Positions 1-7,873 are shown, counted from the stretch's first letter. The stretch: 18,472 nt of DNA from an uncultured Prevotellaceae bacterium (GCA_946539475.1 CAMNHM010000044.1:1-18472), one strand, 5' to 3'. The notes: generated by a model not told the origin, from the sequence alone. Numbers and translations: made by a program.

Positions 1-4
1 TATC

Positions 5-259
5 TTACTTCTTCGCAGCCTTACCGTAGCGGCTCATGAACTTATCAACACGTCCTGCCGTGTCGACGAGCTTGCTCTTGCCCGTATAGAACGGGTGTGA
101 CGTACTAGAGATTTCAACTTTTACCACCGGGTAAGTTTCACCTTCGAATTCTACGGTGTCGTTAGTCTTTGCGGTAGACTTCGTAAGGAACATATCGCCG
201 TTGGACATGTCACGGAACACGACGGGGCGATAGTTTTCTGGATGAATTCCTTTTTTCAT
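5..259 (-). CDS. rpmE2: 50S ribosomal protein L31 type B
   Basis: An 84-residue protein starting [15 protein letters not shown], the typical opening of bacterial L31, a component of the large ribosomal subunit. The conserved stretches [34 protein letters not shown] and a lysine-rich tail match the type B (YkgM/RpmE2) form in sequence and length. There is no cysteine at all, so the zinc-binding CxxC of the zinc-requiring paralogue is absent; this is usual for type B. The ATG is fixed by the family N-terminus and lies 38 nt after a clear Bacteroidetes -7 box. It is transcribed alone, immediately downstream of but separately from the lipoprotein operon, and ends four bases from the window edge. 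Identification is very secure; Bacteroidetes often carry only this form. Confidence 0.96.
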   Translation of the reverse strand: MKKGIHPENYRPVVFRDMSNGDMFLTKSTAKTNDTVEFEGETYPVVKVEISSTSHPFYTGKSKLVDTAGRVDKFMSRYGKAAKK

Positions 260-297
260 TGTTGCTTTTAAAATGGGTTAAATACTATTTTGGGCTG

Positions 298-328
298 CAA
301 AGGTACGACTTTTTTTCGGAATGCGCAA
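298..328 (-). promoter_or_regulatory. Bacteroidetes-type promoter of rpmE2
   Basis: Read on the minus strand, TTG (328-326) is followed after exactly 20 nt by TACCTTTG (305-298), matching the phylum's -33/-7 pattern of TTG and TAnnTTTG. The start codon lies 38 nt further on, giving a short leader. The same geometry recurs upstream of the TonB operon and the C69 gene. Confidence 0.75.
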
Positions 329-379
329 GTTTTTCGCCTTTTTTTAGTTCTCAATCATCATTTTTGTTGATTCATCGAC

Positions 380-2635
380 CTATTTGATGATGGTGTTCGA
401 GCCACTTACCACTGTGAAGTCATCGATGAGGATGTCAACTGCTGTTGACTTTTTCTGATTCATGACGACGAAACAGTAAGTTCCTGCGCTAGAGACGTCG
501 ATAGTAGCTTCTACTTTCTGCCAGTCCTTGGTACTGATATTATCGACATAGCCCGAATAAGCATAGGTTCCAGCCTTGCCGTCGCTTCCGATAGGAACTA
601 TACCAGGATTGACGCTGCCGTTTTCGCTCAAGGCTTTCGCATAGAATGTCACCTTGTATGTGCCGGCAGAAAGCTCCATCTCCTTGTAGCCGAGGCGCTT
701 GTTGGCAGTGGTATTGCCTGCTACCTTGCAGGAGAAGCTGCCGCCGTGAGCATCAGTGCTCTTGCTCAGTGTGGCATTGCCTGCCGTCGAGGCTGTCTTC
801 CAGTTGTCGGGCACGTCACCGGTCCATGATTCGAAGTCGCCGTTGGTGCCTTCCTTAGTTGTCTGGCCGCCACCGCCGGGTGTGTCGCCACCGGGGTTAG
901 GATCGTCACCGCCTTCAATGCTGACGAAGTAGGCGTTCGTTACTTCAATCTTGCCTTGATAGTCACCGCGATTGCCAATGATGGTCAGTTTGCAACCTTC
1001 CTTGATGCCCTTGGCAGCTACCAGATCCTGGAACTTCTTCTTCTCGCCGCCCTTCTTGTCCAAGAGACCGTAGACATAGACAGAGCCCGTCTCGTCCTCA
1101 AGGTCAAAGTTGCCGTACTGGTCGCCATCCTTCAAATTCTTCACGGTGCCCGTAAGCTGGTACCATATATCGTTGCTAACCTCTGCTGCGTTGAACTCGG
1201 CCACAGTGACAACCTTAGCGTCGCCACCAGGCTGCGGGCCGGGTGTGTCGCCACCGCCGCCCTCGGTCACTCCGTTGAGGGAGTAGAGGTAGGTGTCTCC
1301 TTGCTTGGTCTCCAGCGTACCATTGTAGTTGGTTAGTTTAGCGCAGACGATGACCTCGTCGCCCGGCTTCAGGATATCGCCGGCTCCTTGCTCCCATTTC
1401 TTGTTTCCAAGATAGAGTGCACGATAGACATAGAACTGGCCGGTTTCGGTGCCGTCGTCTGAGATGTAGAATGTAGCGTTTCCGAAGGTCTGGTAGTCGT
1501 AGTTCTGAACGTTGCCGTTCTTGTCTGTGGCGATACTGACAACTTTTCCTTTGATATAGTATGCTTTGTCGCTAACCTCGCCATTGGCCAGTTTTGCAGC
1601 CTCTTGGTTTGCGGCGGCAGCATTGAACGGATCTTCTAATGTACCAGCGCCCTTAGGATCTCCAGTTGGCTGAGGAGTGTCGCCTCCGCCGTCAGTCACA
1701 CCGTTGAGAGAGTAGAGGTACGACTTGTTCTGGACGGTCTCCGGGGTGTTTCCTTTGTAGTTGACCACCTTACCACAGATGATGACCTCGTCACCCACTT
1801 CGATTTGTGTCTTTCCGTTCGTGTACTTGGTGTTGCCGAGGTAGAGCGTGCGGTAGCAGTAGAACTCGTTGCTGGTGTTGCCGTCATCTGAAATGTAGAA
1901 GGTGGCGTTGCCAAAGTTGTCGGCGGCGTACGGATTGGTAATCTTCGATACTTTGCCTTTGATGTAGATGTCTTTGTCAGACTCTACGTCGCTGCCAAGA
2001 GTGGCGATGTATTTAAGCACAGCCGAAACGTTGTACGGGTCGTCCTGAGTTCCCTTGCCGGTAGGATCAGCTGCTGGTGTTGGGGGGGTGGGTTCGCCAC
2101 CTTTATTCACACCGTTGAGCGAATATACAAACCCTTCGTTAGCGGCCGTCTCAGGCGTGGAATTATACATGGTAATCTTGGCATAAACGATGACATCATC
2201 ACCAGGTTTTAGCACATCGCCTGCGCCTTTCTCCCACTTCTTGTTGCCAAGGTAAAGCACACGATAACAGTAGAACTGATTAGTTCTTGTTCCATCGTCG
2301 GAGATGTAGAATGTGGCATTGCCGAATGTACCTTGGTCAAAATTCAGTTCAACACCATTCTTGTCAGTAGCGATGCTGACCACCTTTCCCTTAATATAAT
2401 AGCCTTGCTGGCTCACCTCGTTATTCTCCAGTTTGTTGGCGGCATTGGTGGCTGCAATGGCATTGAAGGGATTCTCTAACGTTCCGTCACCAGTTCCCCC
2501 CTCGAGTTCAGTCTCTTCACCTATAACGCTAGTACCCTTGCCTGGCAGGTCGTATGGCTCGGGTACGTCTTCGCAGGCTGTGTATGCAAGGGCCGTTAAA
2601 GCCACGAGCATAAATCTGTAGAAATGTTTCTTCAT
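380..2635 (-). CDS. Surface lipoprotein with repeated OB-fold domains and a C-terminal beta-sandwich
   Basis: A 751-residue predicted outer-membrane lipoprotein. The signal peptide ends in a lipobox (LAYTAC) with Cys21 as the lipidation site, followed by acidic residues that fit surface export in Bacteroidetes. Three homologous OB-fold-like repeats lie at about residues 50-176, 193-313 and 329-459. Each has the core YIKGKV, FGNATFYISDDG, FYxYRxLYLGN, a PGDxVIV-like strand and a closing YSLNGV. A fourth, different OB-like domain follows at about 474-575 (WYQLTGTV, LEDETGSVYVYG). The C-terminal 593-751 looks like a carbohydrate-binding-module or choice-of-anchor beta-sandwich (NGDFESW, AGTYKVTFYAKA, ILIDDF). 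Linkers are rich in Gly, Pro and Thr. It is the last gene of the TonB operon, 7 nt after the DUF5689 gene. Related OB-folds occur in secreted nucleases and other Bacteroidetes surface proteins, but no catalytic domain is visible, so I assign binding or display rather than a reaction. Confidence 0.85.
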   Translation of the reverse strand: MKKHFYRFMLVALTALAYTACEDVPEPYDLPGKGTSVIGEETELEGGTGDGTLENPFNAIAATNAANKLENNEVSQQGYYIKGKVVSIATDKNGVELNFDQGTFGNATFYISDDGTRTNQFYCYRVLYLGNKKWEKGAGDVLKPGDDVIVYAKITMYNSTPETAANEGFVYSLNGVNKGGEPTPPTPAADPTGKGTQDDPYNVSAVLKYIATLGSDVESDKDIYIKGKVSKITNPYAADNFGNATFYISDDGNTSNEFYCYRTLYLGNTKYTNGKTQIEVGDEVIICGKVVNYKGNTPETVQNKSYLYSLNGVTDGGGDTPQPTGDPKGAGTLEDPFNAAAANQEAAKLANGEVSDKAYYIKGKVVSIATDKNGNVQNYDYQTFGNATFYISDDGTETGQFYVYRALYLGNKKWEQGAGDILKPGDEVIVCAKLTNYNGTLETKQGDTYLYSLNGVTEGGGGDTPGPQPGGDAKVVTVAEFNAAEVSNDIWYQLTGTVKNLKDGDQYGNFDLEDETGSVYVYGLLDKKGGEKKKFQDLVAAKGIKEGCKLTIIGNRGDYQGKIEVTNAYFVSIEGGDDPNPGGDTPGGGGQTTKEGTNGDFESWTGDVPDNWKTASTAGNATLSKSTDAHGGSFSCKVAGNTTANKRLGYKEMELSAGTYKVTFYAKALSENGSVNPGIVPIGSDGKAGTYAYSGYVDNISTKDWQKVEATIDVSSAGTYCFVVMNQKKSTAVDILIDDFTVVSGSNTIIK
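1259..2488 (-). repeat. Three tandem protein-coding OB-fold repeats
   Basis: Three in-frame repeats of roughly 120-130 codons lie at about 2488-2108, 2059-1697 and 1651-1259. Units 1 and 3 resemble each other most (shared YYIKGKVVSIATDKNG and LYLGNKKWE). Unit 2 lacks the VVSIATDKNG insert. At DNA level units 1 and 3 differ at many synonymous positions, so the duplication is not recent. Confidence 0.85.
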
Positions 2636-2642
2636 ATTGCTA

Positions 2643-3569
2643 TTAGTTATTATTATTATCCTTTATTATTTCAATATCTGATTCTTTACGAATCAAAATC
2701 TGCCATACATTATTATAACGTGTGGCAATGCCGGTGATGTTACAAGTCTTTGGGCGCTTATTTACATCATCGTAAGGTAGTTTCATAGCCGCAAAGCGGG
2801 CGTATGTACTAGTACGTATGACAAGAGTTTTGGAATCATATTCAAGTAGTTCCCTGTTAACGCAGCCGCCAGAGAATATAGGTGAACCGCTACTTAGCTC
2901 GCCCTTGACCGTTGCGTCAACAGCCGAATCTGGAGCGAAGGTGCCTAAACCTAGAGGATTCGGATGAACAAAATGCACGTTTTCCAGTCTCACTAATTTT
3001 GCATTATCTGTTTCAAGATCCTTAGTAGGAACGAAACCCTTAATGATTTCAATCTTAGTGGTATCGGGTGAACCGACGTAGGTGAAATGCTTTTGGAACA
3101 ATTCTTTGTACATGCGTCCCAGTTCTACAGCATTGTGCTTGGAATTGTTGTAGTAAAAGCCGATCTGAGGCTGCTTGCGATACCCACCAATATAAAGATC
3201 TTTAAGAGCTATGATGATTTCCTGACCTAAAGGAAGAAATCCGTACATGCCACTCTGGTTGACAGATACGACGATGGCTGCAGTCTCGTCTTGCAGTGTG
3301 AACTGCTTATAAAGATTACCACCTATGTCGTTACCTGTGACGCGTCCCTTGATCTTGATGTCCTGGTCAATCTTTACGTATTTGTCAACGTCTGCATTGA
3401 TGACATCATGATACTTGTTCTTCAGTTCAGCAATTTTGATGATGCCGTCGCTGGTGATCGCATTGTTGCCGAAAGGAGATTGGCCGAGGTTGGGCTCATC
3501 CCAGTCACCCTGACATGCTACCATTGTGAATCCGACTACTAATAGCGCAAGGATTTTTATTGTTTTCAT
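2643..3569 (-). CDS. DUF5689 domain lipoprotein
   Basis: A 308-residue predicted lipoprotein with a signal peptide ending FTMVAC and lipidated Cys19, followed by QGDWDEPN. The remainder matches DUF5689: an OB-like half (IKIKGRVTGN, QFTLQDETAAIVVSV, PLGQEIIIAL at about 70-122), a central segment (LVRLENVHF, 192-200), and a second OB-like half ending CNITGIATRYNNVWQILIRKESDI (276-299). Such proteins are usually annotated as lipoproteins of unknown function and occur beside TonB-dependent receptors, so it probably sits at the outer membrane and handles the receptor's cargo. It begins 13 nt after the receptor stop and ends 7 nt before the next gene, indicating co-transcription. The gene is conspicuously AT-richer than its neighbours. 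The reaction, if any, and the ligand are unknown. Confidence 0.88.
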   Translation of the reverse strand: MKTIKILALLVVGFTMVACQGDWDEPNLGQSPFGNNAITSDGIIKIAELKNKYHDVINADVDKYVKIDQDIKIKGRVTGNDIGGNLYKQFTLQDETAAIVVSVNQSGMYGFLPLGQEIIIALKDLYIGGYRKQPQIGFYYNNSKHNAVELGRMYKELFQKHFTYVGSPDTTKIEIIKGFVPTKDLETDNAKLVRLENVHFVHPNPLGLGTFAPDSAVDATVKGELSSGSPIFSGGCVNRELLEYDSKTLVIRTSTYARFAAMKLPYDDVNKRPKTCNITGIATRYNNVWQILIRKESDIEIIKDNNNN

Positions 3570-3582
3570 AATCGTCGTTTTT

Positions 3583-6132
3583 TTAAAAATAGTAATTGAT
3601 CATGAGCATACCGTTAGCTCCATTAGCATAGAATTTGTAGGGGCTGCTTTGGAACTTATATGTGCGTAACGCTTTCTCTTCTTCATCTACGTCGGTACGG
3701 CTCTGCTCGCGTCCGCCAGTGACGATGTTCAGGTTGTTGAGAATGTTGGTAAGCATCAGGTTGAAGCCGATGCGCTTGCCGTGCTTCAGGTAGTACTGCT
3801 TACCGATAGATGCGTCGAGCATGAAGCCTCCGTGACCCTTGGCCTGGTCGGGCAGCACGCTGTAGTCCTTGGCTGTGCCTTCATTGTTCCACTTCAGTCG
3901 TCCCTCGTAGCGAGTGACGGGCGTGTAGTAGAGATAGATGCGGTCGTAGTAGTTGCCGATGAGGTCGATGTACCATCCGTTGGCATGATAGCTCAGGTCG
4001 AGGCTAAAGGCTGAGAGGGGGGTGCATCCCTCGCGCATGCCTTCGCTGTGGACGCGGTCGTTGTAGGTGCGTCCGTCCTCCGAGAGCATGTAGGCCACGT
4101 CGGCATTGTTGACGTACTTGGCGTCGCTGATGGTGGCCAGTCCCTTGATGTTGAGCACTTCATTCACCCTGAGGTTCAGTCCCACCTCTACACCGTAGTA
4201 CTCTTTCTCGATGCCTGAGAGTGATACGTAGGTGAACGAACGGCGGTCGTCCATGTAGTACATGCTCTGCTCGGTGACATCATTGAGGTGGCTGTAGAAT
4301 CCATTGATGTTGAGCTTGATGAGCGAGGTCTTCAGCTGGTAGCCCACCTCTGTGGAAAGCACCTTCTCGTTCTTCAGGTCGCGTACGAAGTCATTGTTCA
4401 CCTGTGCGGCCTGGAAGGCGGTACGCGGAGCAGGAGTCTTCAGCTCATAGCCGGCTCCCAGCAGGATGGCGTGTCCCTTGCCCAGGTTGAAGTGTATGCC
4501 GGCCTTGGCTCCTCCGTCGAGGAACTTAGCCGTGCCGCTCTTGCCGTAGGAGTTCTCGGGAGCCAGTCCGTTGCGCATCTTACCTTCGCGCTGCATGGTG
4601 GTCCCTGCCACGCGTCCGTTGACAAAGAGGTGAGCACGGTTGAGGTCGGCGGTGTATCCAGCCCAGAGCTGAGCCTTGTTGACGAAGATGTTGTAGTCGT
4701 AGCCGAAGCGGTCGCCTTCCTTCACCACCTGGTTGGGATGGTTCATGTCGTACTGTGCCTCCTTGCCGTCCTCACCGTAGTTCTTGATGACGTAGGTGTT
4801 GACATTGTGGAAGGAGTCGGCGCCGAGCAGGTCGTCCATCGTCTGATAGTGCATGCCCTTGTTGGTCGAGAGCTGCAGTCCAGCATGCAGCTGCGAGGTG
4901 TTGGTGAGCTGCTTGTCGATGTAGCTGCTGAGCGACAGCGAGAGCTGGTCGTCGTGGTAGCGCTGTAGGTAGTACATGGCGTCTGAGCCTTGCAGAGCAG
5001 CCATCTTGTTGGAGTAGTACATGCGGTCCCACTGCACCTGGCGGTTCTCCTTCGATGCCGACAGATAGTCGTAAGCAGCTTGCCAAGTTTCCTTATCTGC
5101 CATAAAGGATTCTTCATCTGTGTAGTAATAAGGTTCTCGCACATTGAAAAAGGCACTCGGCATGCCAGAGTAGTAGTCGGGAGCGGGATTGGTGGAGTTG
5201 TTGTAGTTCAGTCGGCTGCTGCTGTACTTGGCATACTTGCCCAGCAGCGAGGTGACGAGCTTGGTCTCTGTGTCGATTTTCCAGTCCCATGTGAGCAGTG
5301 CGGCAGGTGCGAAGTCCTTGACGATGCGTGAGTTGCGCTTCTTGCCGTCCTGATAGCCCCATACTGAGTTGTAGAGGCGGTCGTTGGCAATCCAGTACAT
5401 CTCGTCAGTGGATGCTGCCTGTGTGCCACGCTCCGTGGGGTTGCCCCATGTGACGAGCGACAGTGAGTGCTGGTCGTTGATGAGCTTTTCTGCTCCCACG
5501 AAGTAGCTCAGCGAGTTGTAGCTTGTTCCGTCGACAAATCCGATGCCGCTGCCCCATCTGTAGGTGAGGCTTCCTGTGAATGCCCATCCGTCCTCGCGCA
5601 CGCCGGTGTTGTAGGTGTACATCAGTCGGGTGTTGTAGTTACGGTTGGCGCCTGCTATGCTGGCGCGCTGTCCTGTGGCAAAGCTGGAGGGGCGGAAATT
5701 GTAGTTGTTGGCGCCTCCCATTCCGCTCATGGCGAAGTTGTTGTCCTCGAAGGGCAGTGCTGCTTCCTGTGAGCGCGTCTGGTTGTTGAGTCCTCCTACG
5801 AAGCTGTATCGGAACTCTCCTCGCTCTGCATCGTTGACGGGGTTGCCGTTGATGTGGATGTCGTTGTACTTCGAGCCAAAGGCGCGGTACTTGAATCTTG
5901 CCGGCGAGAATCGGTATCCTACCTCGCTGGCATACACGTTGCGGTTGGACGAGATGACGGTGACGTTCTGCGTGACGTCGTCGTCCTCTCCCAGCTGTGC
6001 TTCGGTGAAGGTGAATGCCTGCTCGTTCTGCACGTCGATGGCCAGTGAGTCGACCTCCTCCTGCTGTGCATTCATCGTGGCAGGTGGGAGGCAGAGTAGT
6101 GCCGTCACCGCAATGATTAGCTTTTTGTTCAT
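3583..6132 (-). CDS. TonB-dependent outer-membrane receptor, SusD-less type
   Basis: An 849-residue outer-membrane protein with a type I signal peptide (MNKKLIIAVTALLCLPPATM, cleavage likely near NAQ at 21-23). After a short acidic segment comes a plug-like region of about 55-165 (NVYASEVGYRFSPARFKYR, DIHINGNPVNDAERGEF). The remainder is a long series of aromatic-rich amphipathic strands typical of a 22-strand barrel, finishing ANGMLMINYYF with the terminal phenylalanine of outer-membrane barrels. Unlike SusC it lacks the N-terminal carboxypeptidase-regulatory-like domain and has no SusD neighbour, so it should not be called a polysaccharide SusC. It heads an operon with DUF5689 and OB-fold lipoproteins and is preceded by a well-formed promoter. 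Likely role is energy-dependent import of an unidentified substrate across the outer membrane; the partners suggest a ligand captured by OB-folds. Confidence 0.88.
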   Translation of the reverse strand: MNKKLIIAVTALLCLPPATMNAQQEEVDSLAIDVQNEQAFTFTEAQLGEDDDVTQNVTVISSNRNVYASEVGYRFSPARFKYRAFGSKYNDIHINGNPVNDAERGEFRYSFVGGLNNQTRSQEAALPFEDNNFAMSGMGGANNYNFRPSSFATGQRASIAGANRNYNTRLMYTYNTGVREDGWAFTGSLTYRWGSGIGFVDGTSYNSLSYFVGAEKLINDQHSLSLVTWGNPTERGTQAASTDEMYWIANDRLYNSVWGYQDGKKRNSRIVKDFAPAALLTWDWKIDTETKLVTSLLGKYAKYSSSRLNYNNSTNPAPDYYSGMPSAFFNVREPYYYTDEESFMADKETWQAAYDYLSASKENRQVQWDRMYYSNKMAALQGSDAMYYLQRYHDDQLSLSLSSYIDKQLTNTSQLHAGLQLSTNKGMHYQTMDDLLGADSFHNVNTYVIKNYGEDGKEAQYDMNHPNQVVKEGDRFGYDYNIFVNKAQLWAGYTADLNRAHLFVNGRVAGTTMQREGKMRNGLAPENSYGKSGTAKFLDGGAKAGIHFNLGKGHAILLGAGYELKTPAPRTAFQAAQVNNDFVRDLKNEKVLSTEVGYQLKTSLIKLNINGFYSHLNDVTEQSMYYMDDRRSFTYVSLSGIEKEYYGVEVGLNLRVNEVLNIKGLATISDAKYVNNADVAYMLSEDGRTYNDRVHSEGMREGCTPLSAFSLDLSYHANGWYIDLIGNYYDRIYLYYTPVTRYEGRLKWNNEGTAKDYSVLPDQAKGHGGFMLDASIGKQYYLKHGKRIGFNLMLTNILNNLNIVTGGREQSRTDVDEEEKALRTYKFQSSPYKFYANGANGMLMINYYF

Positions 6133-6173
6133 ATCAATAATTTTAGATTGTTTTCAGTTTGTGATTCTTGGTG

Positions 6174-6204
6174 CAAAGTTACGAAATAAACTTGATACTG
6201 GCAA
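6174..6204 (-). promoter_or_regulatory. Promoter of the TonB/DUF5689/OB-fold operon
   Basis: On the minus strand TTG (6204-6202), exactly 20 nt of spacer, then TAACTTTG (6181-6174). The receptor start codon lies 41 nt downstream of the box. Geometry is identical to the rpmE2 and C69 promoters. Confidence 0.72.
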
Positions 6205-6240
6205 GTATATCTGTCGTTTTTTTCTGGAAATCTGGTTTCT

Positions 6241-6376
6241 GCTGGTCGGAAGGGGCTCAAAGCCTGTGAGCGGTTCTTCGATGGCTGACGGTCTGCTCGT
6301 CGATGGCTGACGCTCGCTACATCGATGGCTGACGAACGAGCCGCTCATCCGAAACGGGCGACCAGCCCGTCAGCCA
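6241..6376. repeat. 22-bp-period tandem repeat within an imperfect palindrome
   Basis: The 13-base core TCGATGGCTGACG occurs at 6278-6290, 6300-6312 and 6322-6334, exactly 22 bases apart with unrelated 9-base spacers. Nine bases of the core recur inverted at 6368-6376. Flanking them are inverted pairs GCTGGTCG (6241-6248) with CGACCAGC, and TGAGCGG with CCGCTCA, so the whole block can pair around a centre near 6304. It lies upstream of the TonB-operon promoter and downstream of the trpB terminator. It could be a regulator-binding cluster, or a degraded mobile repeat. Confidence 0.65.
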
Positions 6377-6409
6377 CTAGCGTCGGCGGTGGTTGAGGCC
6401 ATGAATAAA

Positions 6410-6443
6410 GGAGCCCCGATTCGGTGTCTGAATCGTGGGCTCC
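6410..6443 (-). terminator. Rho-independent terminator of trpB
   Basis: On the minus strand, 30 nt after the trpB stop, the arms GGAGCCCACGATTC and GAATCGGGGCTCC pair with one bulged base around a 7-nt loop, followed by TTTATTC. The stem is long and GC-rich, and the U-tract is modest. Confidence 0.75.
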
Positions 6444-6473
6444 CTATGTTTGTGGAGTGATGCGGCAGGCGGC

Positions 6474-7838
6474 CTAGAGTATCTGCTGCAGCTCGCTGAT
6501 GTTCTTCTCGATCTGCTCGTCGCTGACGGAGTAGTTCATCAGGTCGCCGTTGATGTACTGGTCGTAGCTGGGCATGTCGATGAGCCCGTGACCAGAGAGG
6601 TTGAAGAGAATCACTTTCTCCTCGCCCGTCTCCTTGCATTTCTTGGCCTCGCGGATGGTGGCAGCGATGGCGTGGCAGCTCTCCGGAGCAGGGATAATGC
6701 CCTCGGTACGGGCGAAGAGCATACCGGCATCGAACGACTCCAGCTGCGGAATGTCGACGCCGTGCATCAGCCCGTCCTTGATGAGCTGCGAGACGATCAT
6801 TCCCGCGCCGTGGTAGCGCAGCCCTCCTGCGTGGATGTTCGACGGCTTGAACTGGTGTCCCAGGGTGAACATGGGCAGCAGGGGCGTGTAGCCGGCCTCG
6901 TCGCCAAAGTCGTACTGGAACTTGCCTCGCGTGAGCTTCGGGCAGCTCTCCGGCTCGGCAGCGATGAACTCGGTGGTCTTGCCGTCCTTCAGGTTGTGGC
7001 GCATGAACGGGAAGGCGATGCCTCCGAAGTTCGAGCCACCACCGAAGCAGGCAATGACCATGTCGGGATATTCGCCAGCAAGCTGCATCTGCTTCTCTGC
7101 CTCGAGGCCTATGATGCTCTGGTGGAGGGCAACGTGGTTGAGCACGGAGCCTAGTGTGTACTTACAGTTTGGCGTGGTGGTTGCCAGCTCGACAGCCTCC
7201 GAGATGGCTGTTCCCAGCGATCCCGAGTGCATCGGGTCCTTGGTGATGATGTCCTTACCGGCACGGGTCGACATCGAGGGCGATCCCGTCACGGCAGCTC
7301 CGAAGGTGCGCATGGCTATCGAGCGGTAGGGCTTCTGCTGCATGGTGATCTTCACCTGATAGACGGCGCACTCCAGCCCGTAGAGCTTGGCGGCATAGCT
7401 CAGGGCCATGCCCCACTGTCCGGCGCCTGTCTCGGTGGTGACGTTCGTAGTGCCTTCCTGCTTGGCATAGTAGCACTGCGGCAGGGCGGAGTTGATCTTG
7501 TGCGAGCCCAGCGGGTTGGTCGACTCGTTCTTGAAGTAGATGTGTGCGGGTGTGCCCAGTGCCTGTTCCAGGGCGTAGGCGCGCACGAGTGGCGTCGATC
7601 GGTAGAACTTGTACTTTTCGAGCACCTCCTCGGGTATGTCGATCCATGCATGCTCGGTGTCTAGCTCCTGCACGCAGCACTCTCGCGGGAAGATGTGTGC
7701 AAGGTCGTCGACGCCCAGAGGCTGGTGAGTCGCCGGGTGGATGGGTGGTAGTGGTTTGTTGGGCATGTCAGCTTGGATGTTGTACCACTGTGTAGGAATT
7801 TCGCTCTCCTGAAGGATGAATTTCTTTTGTTTGCTCAT
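6474..7838 (-). CDS. trpB: Tryptophan synthase beta chain, TrpB2 type
   Basis: A 454-residue PLP-dependent enzyme that forms tryptophan from indole and serine. Its length and long N-terminal extension (QADMPNKPLPPIHPAT) match the TrpB2 (TrpB-related) subfamily rather than the roughly 400-residue TrpB1. The PLP lysine is K114 in NPLGSHKINSA; E136 sits in the conserved TTETGAGQW; the phosphate-binding loop is CFGGGSNFGG (264-273); TEGIIPAPES lies at 378-387. The gene has its own -7 element and a strong terminator, with no trpA or other trp gene next to it. TrpB2 enzymes commonly do not form the classical complex with TrpA, so it may salvage free indole, but that is inference. The ATG follows the promoter by 35 nt. 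All key residues are intact. Confidence 0.95.
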   Translation of the reverse strand: MSKQKKFILQESEIPTQWYNIQADMPNKPLPPIHPATHQPLGVDDLAHIFPRECCVQELDTEHAWIDIPEEVLEKYKFYRSTPLVRAYALEQALGTPAHIYFKNESTNPLGSHKINSALPQCYYAKQEGTTNVTTETGAGQWGMALSYAAKLYGLECAVYQVKITMQQKPYRSIAMRTFGAAVTGSPSMSTRAGKDIITKDPMHSGSLGTAISEAVELATTTPNCKYTLGSVLNHVALHQSIIGLEAEKQMQLAGEYPDMVIACFGGGSNFGGIAFPFMRHNLKDGKTTEFIAAEPESCPKLTRGKFQYDFGDEAGYTPLLPMFTLGHQFKPSNIHAGGLRYHGAGMIVSQLIKDGLMHGVDIPQLESFDAGMLFARTEGIIPAPESCHAIAATIREAKKCKETGEEKVILFNLSGHGLIDMPSYDQYINGDLMNYSVSDEQIEKNISELQQIL

Positions 7839-7873
7839 AACTTGTTTCTTGTTGATGTTTAGTTATTGCGGTG

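Larger units (their letters stand above)
6133..6473. other. Intergenic region between trpB and the TonB operon
   Basis: This stretch of 341 bases holds three things: the TonB-operon promoter at its left end, a repeat-bearing imperfect palindrome in the middle, and the trpB terminator at its right end. A 64-codon open frame on the minus strand (6154-6348) has no recognisable features and overlaps the promoter, so I do not call a gene. Confidence 0.7.

Noticed and set aside
4288..4968. A 226-codon open frame on the plus strand inside the TonB receptor gene
   Set aside because: It is antisense to a clear receptor gene, its translation is Val/Leu-rich low-complexity typical of reverse frames in GC-rich DNA, and no domain is recognisable.
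3583..6132. Calling the receptor SusC
   Set aside because: It lacks the N-terminal carboxypeptidase-regulatory-like extension and there is no SusD partner.
6278..6334. The 22-bp repeats as a CRISPR array
   Set aside because: The repeated part is only 13 bases, spacers are 9 bases, there are three units and no cas genes in the window.
6154..6348. A 64-codon minus-strand frame in the intergenic region
   Set aside because: It covers the TonB-operon promoter and the repeat block, and has no recognisable protein feature.
6435..7154. A 239-codon open frame on the plus strand opposite trpB
   Set aside because: It overlaps the trpB terminator and lies wholly antisense to a fully conserved enzyme gene.
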